NCBI RefSeq assembly: GCF_000004825.1
Contig: NW_008805068.1
Span: forward strand, 1,426,001 to 1,490,000
Direction: 5' to 3'
Length of the DNA stretch: 64,000 bases
Origin: Heterostelium album PN500
Lineage: Eukaryota; Evosea; Eumycetozoa; Acytosteliales; Acytosteliaceae
Shown: piece after piece, positions 21,632 through 32,410 of the stretch
How positions within the stretch are numbered: the stretch's first letter is position 1
Layout: each line of letters opens with the position of its first letter
Made by a program: the position numbers and the translations under genes
Notes under the pieces: generated by a model
The model's database searches: none
The model's input: only the letters and a program-made list of their open reading frames with translations
What the model was told of the DNA's origin: nothing

Positions 21632-23466
21632 ATGTCTGAAACAACACCAACTACTGAAGTACCAACCACCTCTGAAGCAGGTGAAGAGAAAAAGAGCAAA
21701 AAGTATGTATAAACGTGTTGTTGTGGTTGGTTGTTATTTTTACTTTCTTTTTCTTTAGTTTAGTTTCAGATTTTGAAGAATAAAAAGAGATTAACAATGG
21801 AATCTTATCTATCTATACTTTATAAAATCTAATTAGAGCTCTTAATAAAGAATTAAAGAAACAACAAAAAGAAGAGAAAAAGAATGCTGCCAAGGCTGCC
21901 AAGCCACAACAACAACAACAAGTTGTTCAAAACCCATTGGAAACCTCTGGTGACAACTTTGGTAGAGCTCCAATGAATCAATCACAAAATAGAGCCGGTA
22001 AGAAATACACACCAGTCGAAAGCATCAACCCATCTTTGAATGGTGAGAAGGTTTTGGTTAGAGCACGTGTCCATTTGGCAACTGCAACTGGTTCATTGGC
22101 ATTCATGGTTTTGAGAGATGCCATGCACACCATTCAAGCTGTTTTGTCGGCTGCCGGAAATGGAAAGCCAATGGTCAAGTTTGCTGGTGCCATCCCAAAG
22201 GAATCGATCGTCGACATGGAAGCAACCGTCATCACCACCAAAGAGCCAATCAATCGTTGCACTCAAAAGGATGTAGAACTCCAAGTTCTCTCACTCTTCA
22301 TTGTTTCCGAGGCTCAGCAATTGCCATTGCAATTGGAAGATCTCGCTCGTCCAACACACGAGTTGGAACAACAAAAGAAGACCATCGAGGAGTTGGATGA
22401 GAAACTCAAGTCATTGACACTCTCAGAGGCCGAGCGTTCAGATCTCGAAAAGAAAAAGGGAGAGGCTAACAAATACGCAGAGGTATTGCTCGACACTCGT
22501 CTCAACAACCGTGTTCTCGACTTGCGTGTACCATCTCACCAAGCTATCTTCAGATTGCAATCGGCTGTCGGTATGTTGTTCCGTGAGTACTTGCACTCCA
22601 ACAACTTTGTTGAGATTCATACACCAAAGATGATCTCATCGGCCAGTGAGTCTGGTGCATCGGTCTTCAAGTTGGGATACTTTGACACCAATGCCTACTT
22701 GGCTCAATCACCACAGTTCTACAAACAGATGGCTATCTGTTCCGATATGGAGCGTGTCTATGAGATCGGTCCAGTTTTCCGTGCTGAGAACTCATTTACC
22801 CATCGTCATCTCACCGAGTTTGTAGGTTTGGATATTGAAATGTCGTTCCGTGAGCACTATCACGAGGTTTTGGACGTACTCGACAATTTGATGTGCTCCA
22901 TCTTTGAGGGTTTGGAAACTCGTTTCGCCAAAGAGTTGGAAACCATCAAGGCTCAATACGGATATGAACCATTCAAGTTCACCCGTCCATCACCACGTTT
23001 CACATTCGACGAAGCCGCCGCCATGTTGAACGAGATTGGTGAAACCGTTGTTGACAACGATATCAACACCACTCAAGAGAAACTCTTGGGTAAGATCATC
23101 AAGAAGAAATACGGAGTCGACTTTTACATCATCGATAAATTCTACCGTACCGCTCGTCCATTCTACACTATGCCAGATCCAAACAACGAACTATTGGCCA
23201 ACGCCTACGATCTCTTTATGCGTGGAGAGGAAATCTGTTCCGGTGCCCAACGTATTCACGATGCCAAGATGCTCGAAGAAAGTGCTGCCAAGCATGGTAT
23301 CAACATCCCATCGATTCAAGCATACATCGACGCATTCAAGTACGGTGCTGCTCCACACGCCGGTGGTGGTGTAGGTTTGGAACGTGTTGTCATGTTGTAT
23401 CTAGGTATCGGAAATATTAGAAAGACATCTATGTTCCCACGTGATCCAAAGAGAATCGCTCCATAA
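21632..23466 (+). CDS. aspS1: Cytosolic aspartyl-tRNA synthetase
   Basis: Two exons (21632-21702, 21837-23466), 566 residues. A Lys-rich N-terminal extension (KKQQKEEKKNAAKAAK) typical of eukaryotic cytosolic AspRS is followed by a Q run, the OB-fold anticodon-binding domain (about 75-180), a linker coiled coil, and a complete class II core. Signatures: SESGASVF loop and QSPQFYKQ for aspartate, motif 2 GPVFRAENSFTHRH (~335), RPFYTMPD, GEEICSGAQRIHD, motif 3 GGGVGLERV (~533), and the C-terminal FPRDPKRIAP. It charges tRNA-Asp with aspartate. The gene name follows the D. discoideum usage from memory. Its phase-2 N-terminal intron is shared with the paralogue at 4001. Confidence 0.95.
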
Positions 23467-24287
23467 GCTAATTGAATAATGATAAACTATTATTTTTCAA
23501 AATTCAATAAATTCACTTAATATTAAAATAAATAATCAACAGAATACAATAACTGAATTATAACTTTAACTAATTTAAACTTGAAAATAAGTGATAGATT
23601 TCAATTGCTCTAAAATCTATCACAAAATCAATTTGAATATTATTTTTTTTTTCAATTTTTTAGTTGATAAAAGAAACTGTGATTATAAATTAATAAGCAA
23701 AACTCATAACCAATATATAAACCATTTTATTCATGCAAGTATGATATCTCTATTAAAACTATTATTGTTGATATTAATTTATTTATATACAGATACAAAC
23801 ATAACCTTTTTTGGAATATATTTAACTTTTTTGTGCCAACTTCTTTTTGTTGGATGAATCGAGATAATGTGGTCACTTACAAAATTCATCTGATAGAAAG
23901 TAGGACCATGGATGGTTATAAAAACAGTAGAACTATCGTACTCCCCAAACTTGAGTCGGTCATAAAAGGCATGATAAATAATCATCTTTAGCAATATTTT
24001 TGACTCTATCCTTGGTACCAATTTTTTCATCAAGTTGTTAGAGAATCTATTCCCGTAGAGGAGAGAAAAACTGAATCTCAATTATTAGTTTGTAAGGAGT
24101 TGACACAAAAAAGTTAAGAAATAATAGCTTCAATAAAGTTTATTGTATTATTAATTTACTCAATACTACTTTGTCCACTGTTAGGCACTCAACTCATTCA
24201 AACATATTTTGGTGTTTCAATTGATTTAAACTTTTTTAATTAAAAAATAATTAATACTTTAATATAAATAAATGTACATTAAAATTT
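23467..24287. other. Intergenic with an orphan minus-strand ORF
   Basis: Tail-to-tail interval between AspRS and Prp28. Most is AT-rich. The minus-strand frame 23779-24081 (100 codons) has coding-like composition (roughly 37% GC by eye over 23860-24070) and mixed residues (KLVPRIESKILLK, DSSTVFITIHGPTFYQ), but no recognisable family and no clear promoter. It may be a gene remnant. Confidence 0.4.
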
Positions 24288-26891
24288 TTATTTATTGGTA
24301 TAAATAATTGTTTCAGAACGCTTTTGTCTCTCTGGAACGGAACCTGGTTTGAGTTGAGACGCAGGATGCTTTAGTAGTTCTGCTGGTACTACGTTGTGAG
24401 TTGTCGTCAGCATATTCTTAAGGTCATACATGATCTCGGTGTCCTTATCGGTGAGGAACGATGATGCCATACCCTCCATACCGGCACGACCAGTACGACC
24501 AATACGATGTGTGTAGTCCTCAATGTTGTTTGGCATATCATAGTTGATAACATGGGTGACACCTTCGACGTGGATACCACGACTGGCCACATCGGTAGCA
24601 ATCAACACATTGTAACGACGACGCTTGAAACCATCGAGTGCCATCTCACGCTGATCTTGTGAACGTGAGCTGTGAAGTGAAGTGGAAGTCATTCCACACT
24701 CACTCACAATTTCCGAGATGATTTCACAGTGCTTCTTTTTGTTAACAAAAATAATAATGGGTGGAGGTGGTCCGTTCGAGAGGAGATCCATGAGTTGGAC
24801 ACGCTTATCGTGGTCGGATTTAACAAAGACAACATTCTGTTTGATTCTATCGACAGCTTTACCGGCCTCACCAATAATGACATGGACGGCACGTCTAAGG
24901 TATTTTCTTGAGAGTCTCTCTACCTTTGGAGGCATAGTAGCAGAGTAGAGAATTGTGGTTCTGTAGATACGATTGGCATCGGTTTCTTGCTTCTCTGCCT
25001 CCTCTTCATTCTCTGACTTGAGGAAACTGGATGGCATTGCATCAAGAACCGAAACTACTTGTGGCTCGAAACCCATATCAATCATAAGATCTGCTTCGTC
25101 AAGCACTACATAATTACATTGATTGAGCACCAAGTACCGCTTCTCCAAACAATCATTCAGACGACCGGGTGTAGCAATTACGATCTCACAGCCTTTGGAT
25201 AACTGGAAGATCTGATCTTCAATAGGCTGACCACCAACCAGTGCAACACATCTAAATCCAAAATGATTGGCAAAGTTTCTTGCTTCCTTCTCGATCTGTA
25301 ACGCCAACTCTCTGGTTGGTGCCATCACCAGAGCATAAGGACCGTCTGCCTCTGTCTCCTTGTTGAGTCTGGGCTGCTTTGAGATGTAAACAAGCATTGG
25401 AATGACAAATGCAGCAGTCTTACCACTACCAGTTTCTGCAATACCAAGTACATCTCTGCCCCACAGCGCAATTGGAATAGCTTGCATCTGAATTGGCGAT
25501 GGTTTTTCATAACCCATTTTGGCGATGGCCTCCAGAATCTCACGAGGCAATATACTCTCACGCCAGCTTCGCATTGGATTGGGGATACCACTTCCTTTTG
25601 TCGAGATATTAAAGTCCTCCCTAAAGATACGCCAATCTCTCTCGGTCATCAATTTCAAATCCTTCTTGGACCAATGAGTTGGTGGCAATTCTTTTTCGTG
25701 ATCTGATTTGCCTTTGCTGTCCTGACCATCGAATCCAGCCATAACACCTCTACCAAATTGCGGTTTTACCTCTTGTCTGTTGGCATACAATGTGTTGTAA
25801 TCGTTTGATGTATCTTCAGCGGTATCCCATTCAAATACAAATCTAGTTCTCTCACTTTTCTTTGGTTTCTTCTTTCTATCTTTCTTTTCACCGATGTACT
25901 CTTTCTTGATATCATTCAACTCTCTTTCTTCTTCTCTTGTTCTTTTCTCTCCTACATTATTGTCGTCTTTCTCATCACGATATGATCTATTAGAACGATC
26001 ATCACGTCGATCATCCCTTCTATCGTCTCTTCTATCGTCTCTTCGATCATCCCTTCTACTTCCATACCTATCATCTCTTCTATCATCTCTTCTGTCGTCT
26101 CTTCTATATCTATCATCTCCTCTATCGTCTCTTCTGTCATCTCTTCTATCATCTCTTCTATCGTCACGTCTATCACGATCATCTCTTCTACCACCAAATC
26201 TTCCATCTCTTCTATCATCTCTTCTGTCATCTCTTCTATCATCTCCTCTCTTATTGATATCTCTATTATCTCTAGAGTCCCTAGTATCTCTTCTATCTCT
26301 GTCATTAGAACTACTATTGTTGTTGCTGCTATTGTTGTTGTTGTTGGATGAATTTGAGTTGATTGAGAAATACTCTAATGGGTTGACGTTCATTAACTTC
26401 TCTTGCTCTTGTGATACCAAATCATTTCCACTTTGCATATCAAAGTCATTTGAAAACAAGTTGTTCAATCTTTGTAATGATTGCTTTTGTTTCTCTTGTG
26501 ATTTCTGCTCAGCTTCTTCCTGTCTTCGTTTCAAAGCGGCCTCTCTCTTTGCAGCGAGTGAGGTGAATACAGGCTTGACATCACCACCACCTACACTAGC
26601 AACACCATTACCATTACTAGGACCATCTTGTAATTTCTTTAGAGTTTCAATAGATACTGGCTGTAATGACATAAATTTCAATTGGTTAGTATTACAATGA
26701 TAATATGCAGTTATATTGTTTTTATTATTAAACAATGATATTAATTCATTTATATTTAAATCAATGTTGGTTTTGTTATTGTTATTTGAATTATTATTAT
26801 TATTATTATCAATGTTATCTCCAATTACTTTATCATTAATATTATACTTTTTATTAAATAAAGCAATTAATTCGTTTGTTTTGTTATTCAT
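24288..26891 (-). CDS. ddx23: Spliceosomal DEAD-box helicase Prp28/DDX23
   Basis: 867 residues in one exon. Head: VSIETLKKL and [16 protein letters not shown] as in DDX23. An Arg/Asp repeat region (about 200-305) stands in for the human RS domain. The helicase core is complete: Q motif [19 protein letters not shown] (~485), [20 protein letters not shown] (~597), [28 protein letters not shown]. Prp28 displaces U1 snRNP from the 5' splice site so U6 can pair. The start is uncertain: residues 1-73 are Asn-rich with two similar [16 protein letters not shown] units. A better start may be the ATG at 26672 ([11 protein letters not shown]), which begins where family similarity begins. Confidence 0.93.
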   Translation of the reverse strand: MNNKTNELIALFNKKYNINDKVIGDNIDNNNNNNSNNNNKTNIDLNINELISLFNNKNNITAYYHCNTNQLKFMSLQPVSIETLKKLQDGPSNGNGVASVGGGDVKPVFTSLAAKREAALKRRQEEAEQKSQEKQKQSLQRLNNLFSNDFDMQSGNDLVSQEQEKLMNVNPLEYFSINSNSSNNNNNSSNNNSSSNDRDRRDTRDSRDNRDINKRGDDRRDDRRDDRRDGRFGGRRDDRDRRDDRRDDRRDDRRDDRGDDRYRRDDRRDDRRDDRYGSRRDDRRDDRRDDRRDDRRDDRSNRSYRDEKDDNNVGEKRTREEERELNDIKKEYIGEKKDRKKKPKKSERTRFVFEWDTAEDTSNDYNTLYANRQEVKPQFGRGVMAGFDGQDSKGKSDHEKELPPTHWSKKDLKLMTERDWRIFREDFNISTKGSGIPNPMRSWRESILPREILEAIAKMGYEKPSPIQMQAIPIALWGRDVLGIAETGSGKTAAFVIPMLVYISKQPRLNKETEADGPYALVMAPTRELALQIEKEARNFANHFGFRCVALVGGQPIEDQIFQLSKGCEIVIATPGRLNDCLEKRYLVLNQCNYVVLDEADLMIDMGFEPQVVSVLDAMPSSFLKSENEEEAEKQETDANRIYRTTILYSATMPPKVERLSRKYLRRAVHVIIGEAGKAVDRIKQNVVFVKSDHDKRVQLMDLLSNGPPPPIIIFVNKKKHCEIISEIVSECGMTSTSLHSSRSQDQREMALDGFKRRRYNVLIATDVASRGIHVEGVTHVINYDMPNNIEDYTHRIGRTGRAGMEGMASSFLTDKDTEIMYDLKNMLTTTHNVVPAELLKHPASQLKPGSVPERQKRSETIIYTNK
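25980..26290. repeat. Degenerate 12-bp coding repeat (Arg-Arg-Asp-Asp)
   Basis: Units resembling ATCTCTTCTATC on the plus strand encode RRDD blocks on the minus strand inside Prp28. Unit drift is at synonymous sites mostly. Confidence 0.85.
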
Positions 26892-27372
26892 GATTAAGTA
26901 TTAAATATTATTATTATTATTGTTATTATTACATGTTATAGATTAATTACCTCTGGTTTTGTGTTCATTATCAATTTAATTATATTATTTGAATTTCAAC
27001 AGTTTATTTTAAGAAAATTCATGTGAATTGAGAAGATATATTTAAAACAAATAAAACTTTAAGCAACTTTAAACCTGAATTTTCATAAAACATATTGTTG
27101 AAATTTGATTAATCGATTTAGTTTGTAAACATCTATTAATATTGTGGGGAATCTGTAGATATAAAAATAATGTGATTGAGACCAATGAATGATTTAATTT
27201 TAATATTTTTAATTTATTTAATTTATTTAATTGATTTAATTTGATTTGAAATATATTGTTGTTGTTGTTATTATTTAATAAAAAGTTTATACAAGAAAAC
27301 AAAAAAATTTGATACAATTCTTTGATTTTGATTATATTACTTTTTTGTCTTTGCTTTTTTTTTCCGTCCAAT
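26892..27372. other. Intergenic between two minus-strand genes
   Basis: Promoter of Prp28 and 3' flank of the ankyrin gene. Oligo-A/T and TTA/TAA repeats. No gene seen. Confidence 0.6.
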
Positions 27373-28170
27373 CTAAAAACAGGATTTGTTTGAAATTGAA
27401 ACTGGTGAGACGGTGTAATTTCCGTATCTGATATCTTGGAAGCTAGAGTATGGGCAAGCATTATCCTTTTGTTGTTGTTGTTGTTGTTGTGGTTGGGAAC
27501 AAGAACGCAAGAATTGAACGACCTGAGAGTGACCGTTGTTCTTGGCTTCAGCCAATGGAGTGCAACCGGATTCGTCCAAACAACTGATGTTGGCACCAGC
27601 TTGAACAAGAAGACGGCAACAGTTCTCTTCACCAAGCGATGCGGCGAAATGCAAAAGTGATTCACCGTCGTCGTTGGCGAGATTCGGGTTGGCACCGGAC
27701 TGGAGCAAAAGACGGAGAGCGTCGGTTCTCGATTCACGAATAGCGTAGTGAGCGGCAGCTTCACCATCACTATCGATGAGATCAAGCTTGGATCCGGCAA
27801 TAATAAGCATACGAATAACGGCGAGGTTGGCAGTGTCGATGGCATAGTGTAACGGGGTCGTTTCGTTGAGCGTCTGAAGATTGGGATTGGCACCCTTCAG
27901 TAGGAGATACTGCAAGTAGACCAGGTTCTGAGTCATCACGGCCAAGTGTACCAATGCTAGTCCCTCTGCGTTTTGCGCGTTCAGGTTGGCACCGGTGTTG
28001 ATCAGGTTATCGATCGACTGGTAGTCGGTTGCTTTGTAAAGCTGGATCAGTATGTCACCGACATTGTAGGATTCAATCTTTATTCTCTCATCCCCAGCTG
28101 GATTAGGTGGTACTGGGGATTCCTGTTCATGAAAAGTTGTTTTAACGTTGACAACTTGATTATTTGACAT
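27373..28170 (-). CDS. Ankyrin-repeat protein
   Basis: 265 residues, one exon. About six ankyrin repeats fill residues 35-225, seen from the GANxNAQNxEGxALVHLA, GANPNLQTxNETTPLHYAI, DSDGEAAAHYAI, GANPNLANDDGESLLHFAA and CLDESGCTPLAEA signatures. A short Q run (8) follows, then a Cys/Ser/Tyr-containing tail ending NKSCF. Ankyrin repeats mediate protein binding; there is no second domain to suggest a partner. The codon usage is GC-rich for the window. The upstream region holds unusual GC-rich tracts. Confidence 0.9.
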   Translation of the reverse strand: MSNNQVVNVKTTFHEQESPVPPNPAGDERIKIESYNVGDILIQLYKATDYQSIDNLINTGANLNAQNAEGLALVHLAVMTQNLVYLQYLLLKGANPNLQTLNETTPLHYAIDTANLAVIRMLIIAGSKLDLIDSDGEAAAHYAIRESRTDALRLLLQSGANPNLANDDGESLLHFAASLGEENCCRLLVQAGANISCLDESGCTPLAEAKNNGHSQVVQFLRSCSQPQQQQQQQKDNACPYSSFQDIRYGNYTVSPVSISNKSCF

Positions 28171-30426
28171 CTTGAAATACTACGGTTGTTGATTGAAAAG
28201 GTTGGTAATTGGTCTAGTGGGTTGGTTGTTGTATTGCTTAAGGAGCGCGCGCTGAATGTTGTTGTTGTAATAAGCTTGTTTGTTGGGAACTTGATAGATG
28301 CTTAAAAGAGATTTGCTTGTGTTTTTCGTTCTACTTCTAGATACTGTATTTACTATTGACTGTTAGGTAATTGGTGTTGGGAATAGGTCCGTTCTACTAC
28401 GGGGGTTAGGCGGCGGGGGGAATGTGGTGGTTGCTAATTGACTAATTTGAGAAGTTTAAAGTGGAATTTGTCGACTATTAAATAAAGAGTTGGCTTGAAA
28501 ACTGATTTGACCTTGTTGGGTGATTAACTCGACTCTCTCGCTGTCTAAAATGTTGTGTTTTGGGTGGGGAGAGTAGAGAAGAAATACTGAGAAACAAGGA
28601 CTAAATTGATTGTTACAACCAACGGATGTTATTTAATAGATAAACAAATCAAAAAGAAGAAAATAAAATGAGGATATTCAATTTAATTGATTTGGGTGAT
28701 AATTTGCTTTTGGAAAAAAAATAATAGAAGAATATTATATAGATATATGTATATGATTTAAAATTAAGAATTTGTTTTGAATTGGAAATCTTAAGATTAA
28801 TTAAACATTGAAGTTATATAATATATAATTATAAAAGAAATTGGTTGAATTGATAAAAAGTTGAGAAAACGATGATAACTATTTAAAATCTAAGAAATTT
28901 CTCTTGAGAATTTAAATATAATAATATGTAATTGTGATATGGATTTGATTAAAGATTGATGATTGATTAATTGATTGTGATATTGATATTATGTTATTGC
29001 TATTTTGAATGAACGACGAATAACACCTGTATTTTGCTGCTTTTGCTTGTAAAAATGAATTGATAATTCTAAATTTGAACTGAAGAATTGAATTGATAAC
29101 TTGATTTCTTGCTTTGTTTTTTTTTTTTTAATTGATATTGATTTGACTTTTTTGTATTTATTTATTTATTTTATTTATTTATTTTGATATTGATAAATTG
29201 CTATTGATTATTGATAATTGCTTGCTTTAAAATTAATTTCTAACTAATTAAACTAACTCTATAAAGTTTTGTTATTTATATGTTAATGTATTTATTTATT
29301 TATTTATTTTATTTTGTGTTTCAACTGAATTTGTTGTTTTTTTTTACTTTTGAAAACATCCACACAGGTTTGTTTTTAATTTTGATAAATAAACAAGAAT
29401 TTGAAAGCAAAAATTTTGAAAAAATTACCAAATTTTTTTTTTCTTTAACACTACACACCAGAAACTGAAAAAACACATAAGAGTTTCTCAAAAACAATAA
29501 ATTACCATTTTAATTTTTTTTCTTAATTTTTTTTCAGATCAATTTTAACACGCACACCCATGGTATTTGTCTTTGTATGAAGGGGGCAGGCACTTTGTGA
29601 TTTATTCAAAAATTTATTTTTTCTTTTTTTTTCTCACTCCGTCCTGGTTCCATATTCCCCGCCTCAAATAATTTATATGAGTCACCACACTCAAACACAC
29701 ACACATAAACTCAATTAGAATAAAGAATGAGAATTTAATTCCAAAGAATCTTACAAATTTCACGTAATCGATATTTATTTCGAATATTATAAATCGTGAA
29801 TAAATTATACGATAATACAACTTGTTAAAATAAGTTGGTTGTAGAAATTTAATCAACAGGTTGTCATACCCAAATTTGGATTACTGATCATATAATTACA
29901 AACTTATACTCTTAAATTTATTTAAATTAAATTATAAAGTTGGTGTTTAACTCTGAATTTCAGTTTTGTTTTCAAAATACAATAACTATTCAACATTATA
30001 TCTTGATCAGATTATTATTACATTTGACCAAATATTTAGAACACTGATTTTCAATCAATTAGTCAAACAAATAATATGAGGATAATATTTTTTCGATCAG
30101 TATGTTTTCTTTTCTTTGGTTTTTGTCAACATTTTTGATTTAAACAATTAAGATCACAAACTATCATCATTCTAACTTTTAAGTGAGATCGGCAACAATT
30201 GATTAATTAACAAGTATGATGATCTTTATTAATCAAATATTATGAATACAGTATGAATATAAAACAAATTAATAGTAATCATATTAAATTAATTTATGAT
30301 TATATCACAAACAAAAAGATATAAAATAGAAATAAAATAATAGAAATAAAATAAAAAGATATTTAAATTAATTTAAAAATGGCTAAATGACCAATAGAAC
30401 AAAGACTTTTTATTTAAAAAAAATGC
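28171..30426. other. Intergenic, 2.3 kb, with GC-rich tracts near the ankyrin gene
   Basis: Two GC clusters stand out in the ankyrin gene's upstream flank: GCGCGCGC (about 28244-28251) and GGCGGCGGGGGG (about 28410-28422), plus a smaller one near 29580-29660. The remainder is AT-rich with long T runs. No credible ORF, splice pattern or RNA gene. It may include 5' UTR exons of the ankyrin gene. Confidence 0.5.
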
Positions 30427-31882
30427 TTAAGCAGTTGTCTCTTCGGTTCTCTCGACAGCAACACCGGTTTCCTCAGTGACGACTGGAGCTGGGGCAGAGG
30501 ATGGAGCGTTTTGGTACAACTCGAGCAACTTGGCGATTTCGAATTTTGGTGACTTCATGACCTTGACCTTACGGATGTAGGTGTTGGTGAGTGGGAAGAT
30601 GTATGAGCACTCCTTTTGGATTTGAGCAGAGATGGTTTGGTCGATGAACTTGTTGACGACACCACCAATATCGGAGGAGGTGACATTGGAGTTGATGATG
30701 TCGAACATCTTCTTACGGATGAGCTTGACCTTTGAGGACTTGGCGTATGAGGTCTTCTTGAGTTGCTTTTGAGCCTTCTTGGTGAAGGTGATGGCAAAGA
30801 CACGGAGGGTGTAACCGTCGGTGGTCTTAACATCAACGAAACACTCGATCAAGGTGGCCCACTTGTGGACGAGTGAACGCAACTTGTCAGAGGTGACGTC
30901 CATACCGTAGAAGTTGGTCAAGACGTTCTTACCTTCGACGTCGTCGGCTCTCAACTTGATCTTACGGAAGACGTGGCTCTCGTCTTGCTTCATATCAGCG
31001 AGACAGACTTCAAAGACACGACCCTTCAAACCATCAGAGGCCAACTTGGTACCTTGAGTACGGTTGACTGGGGTGTAACCAACAGTGTTCATTTGGTTTC
31101 TGGCAAAGTAGGCAGTTGGGGCCTTGACGCTGTACCACTCCTTACGGGTGAATGGGTCAACCCTATTAATAATTTGATTAATATCACATGTCTCTTACTT
31201 TAATTTATTTCTTGTTTGGTTTGTTTGTTTGTTTACTTACTTCTTACCTCCCTTCTTGGAACCCTTCTTCTTTGATTTACTATAATAATAATAATAAAAA
31301 TAAGATATTAGTTATACATTGTTTTAAATGAATTATCATCTTTTTTGTTTATAGAAAAATAAATCATTTTTTTTTAAAAAAGAAAATAAAAAACCGAGAA
31401 TAACTATTTTTTTTTCACCATTAAACTACTACGACTACTATTATTATTATTGTTGTTATTGTTATTTTCAACTAGTGTGAATATCATTATATTATTAATC
31501 ATAAGCCATCATCTGATTCATGAACTATAATCTAATTATTTTCTTTTTTTTTTTCATGTTATTATCTATTTTTGTTTAAAAACCTGTATCTAAAATACTA
31601 GATCTATTGTCTGTAAAACCTATTATTCTGTTTGAATCTGTATTATTATTTCTACAAGATTTATCTGAAATCTAATTTTGTTATTCTTGTTTATTATTTC
31701 TAAATTAATTATTATTGTTTTATTACTAAATAAATATATTTGTAGTAGTAGTAGTAGTAGATAGTAATTATTATTTTGGTAGGTAGCAGTTATCTCAGTT
31801 TCTTAATTCTTCTCTAAATCTAATTTATTTTATAAAATAAACAAAAATAATATAAAAGACTGTTATTGACATACTCAGCCAT
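30427..31882 (-). CDS. rps3a: Ribosomal protein eS1 (RPS3A)
   Basis: Three exons (31875-31882, 31241-31279, 30427-31162), 260 residues. The first exon is only 8 nt (ATG GCT GA). Joined N terminus: MADKSKKKGSKKGGKK then VDPFTRKEWYSVKAPTAYF, an exact fit to eS1. Other signatures are RNQMNTVGYTPVNRTQGTK, DVTSDKLRSLVHKWATLIE, QIQKECSYIFPLTNTYIRKV and VMKSPKFEIAKLLELY. eS1 is a 40S subunit protein near the mRNA exit. ATG-proximal introns are common in ribosomal protein genes. Codon use is strongly biased, as expected for high expression. Confidence 0.97.
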
Positions 31883-32410
31883 TGTAATGTGTCTTTGTTG
31901 GTAGTGGGAAAAAGAAAGTACTGATGATAAGCGGTGGAGTTTTGAGAGCCTGCGCAGTAGTCGAAAAAAAAAAAAATTGAATTAAAAAAATGAAAAACAA
32001 AAAAAAATAAATAAAAAAGAAAATGAAACAATCAGGCGACTCACTCAAACTATGAAAAATCTCCCAAAAATAAAAGCCCGGGCTGAATAAAGTGTAACCT
32101 CTGATAAAAAATTTTATTGCAGAAAAACACCTCAAATAAATCAATATGATCGATCAACAAATCAAACATAAACAAATATTAAAATAATGTTTTAAAAATA
32201 AATAATACAAATCAACATACGAATAAATAATTAAAAATTCATCAAGATGATATTAGTTAACATATTTATGAAGACTTTGCAAGCTTGATGTCACCCTTTA
32301 TTGAGTTCACAAAATTTTTTAATTTAATTAAATTTCATTAAATTTTTATTTTGTTGTAAAGTTTTTTTATTTATTTTTGTGTATTTTATTATTATTTTTA
32401 TTATTATATT
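31883..32410. promoter_or_regulatory. Divergent promoter region of eS1 and SCFD2-like genes
   Basis: 528 bp between head-to-head genes. A GC-richer segment next to the eS1 start (31890-31960) is followed by poly-A/T tracts. No ORF supported. Confidence 0.5.

Noticed and set aside
25894-26700. 268-codon plus-strand ORF inside Prp28
   Set aside because: Leu/Ser-rich shadow of the RD repeat.
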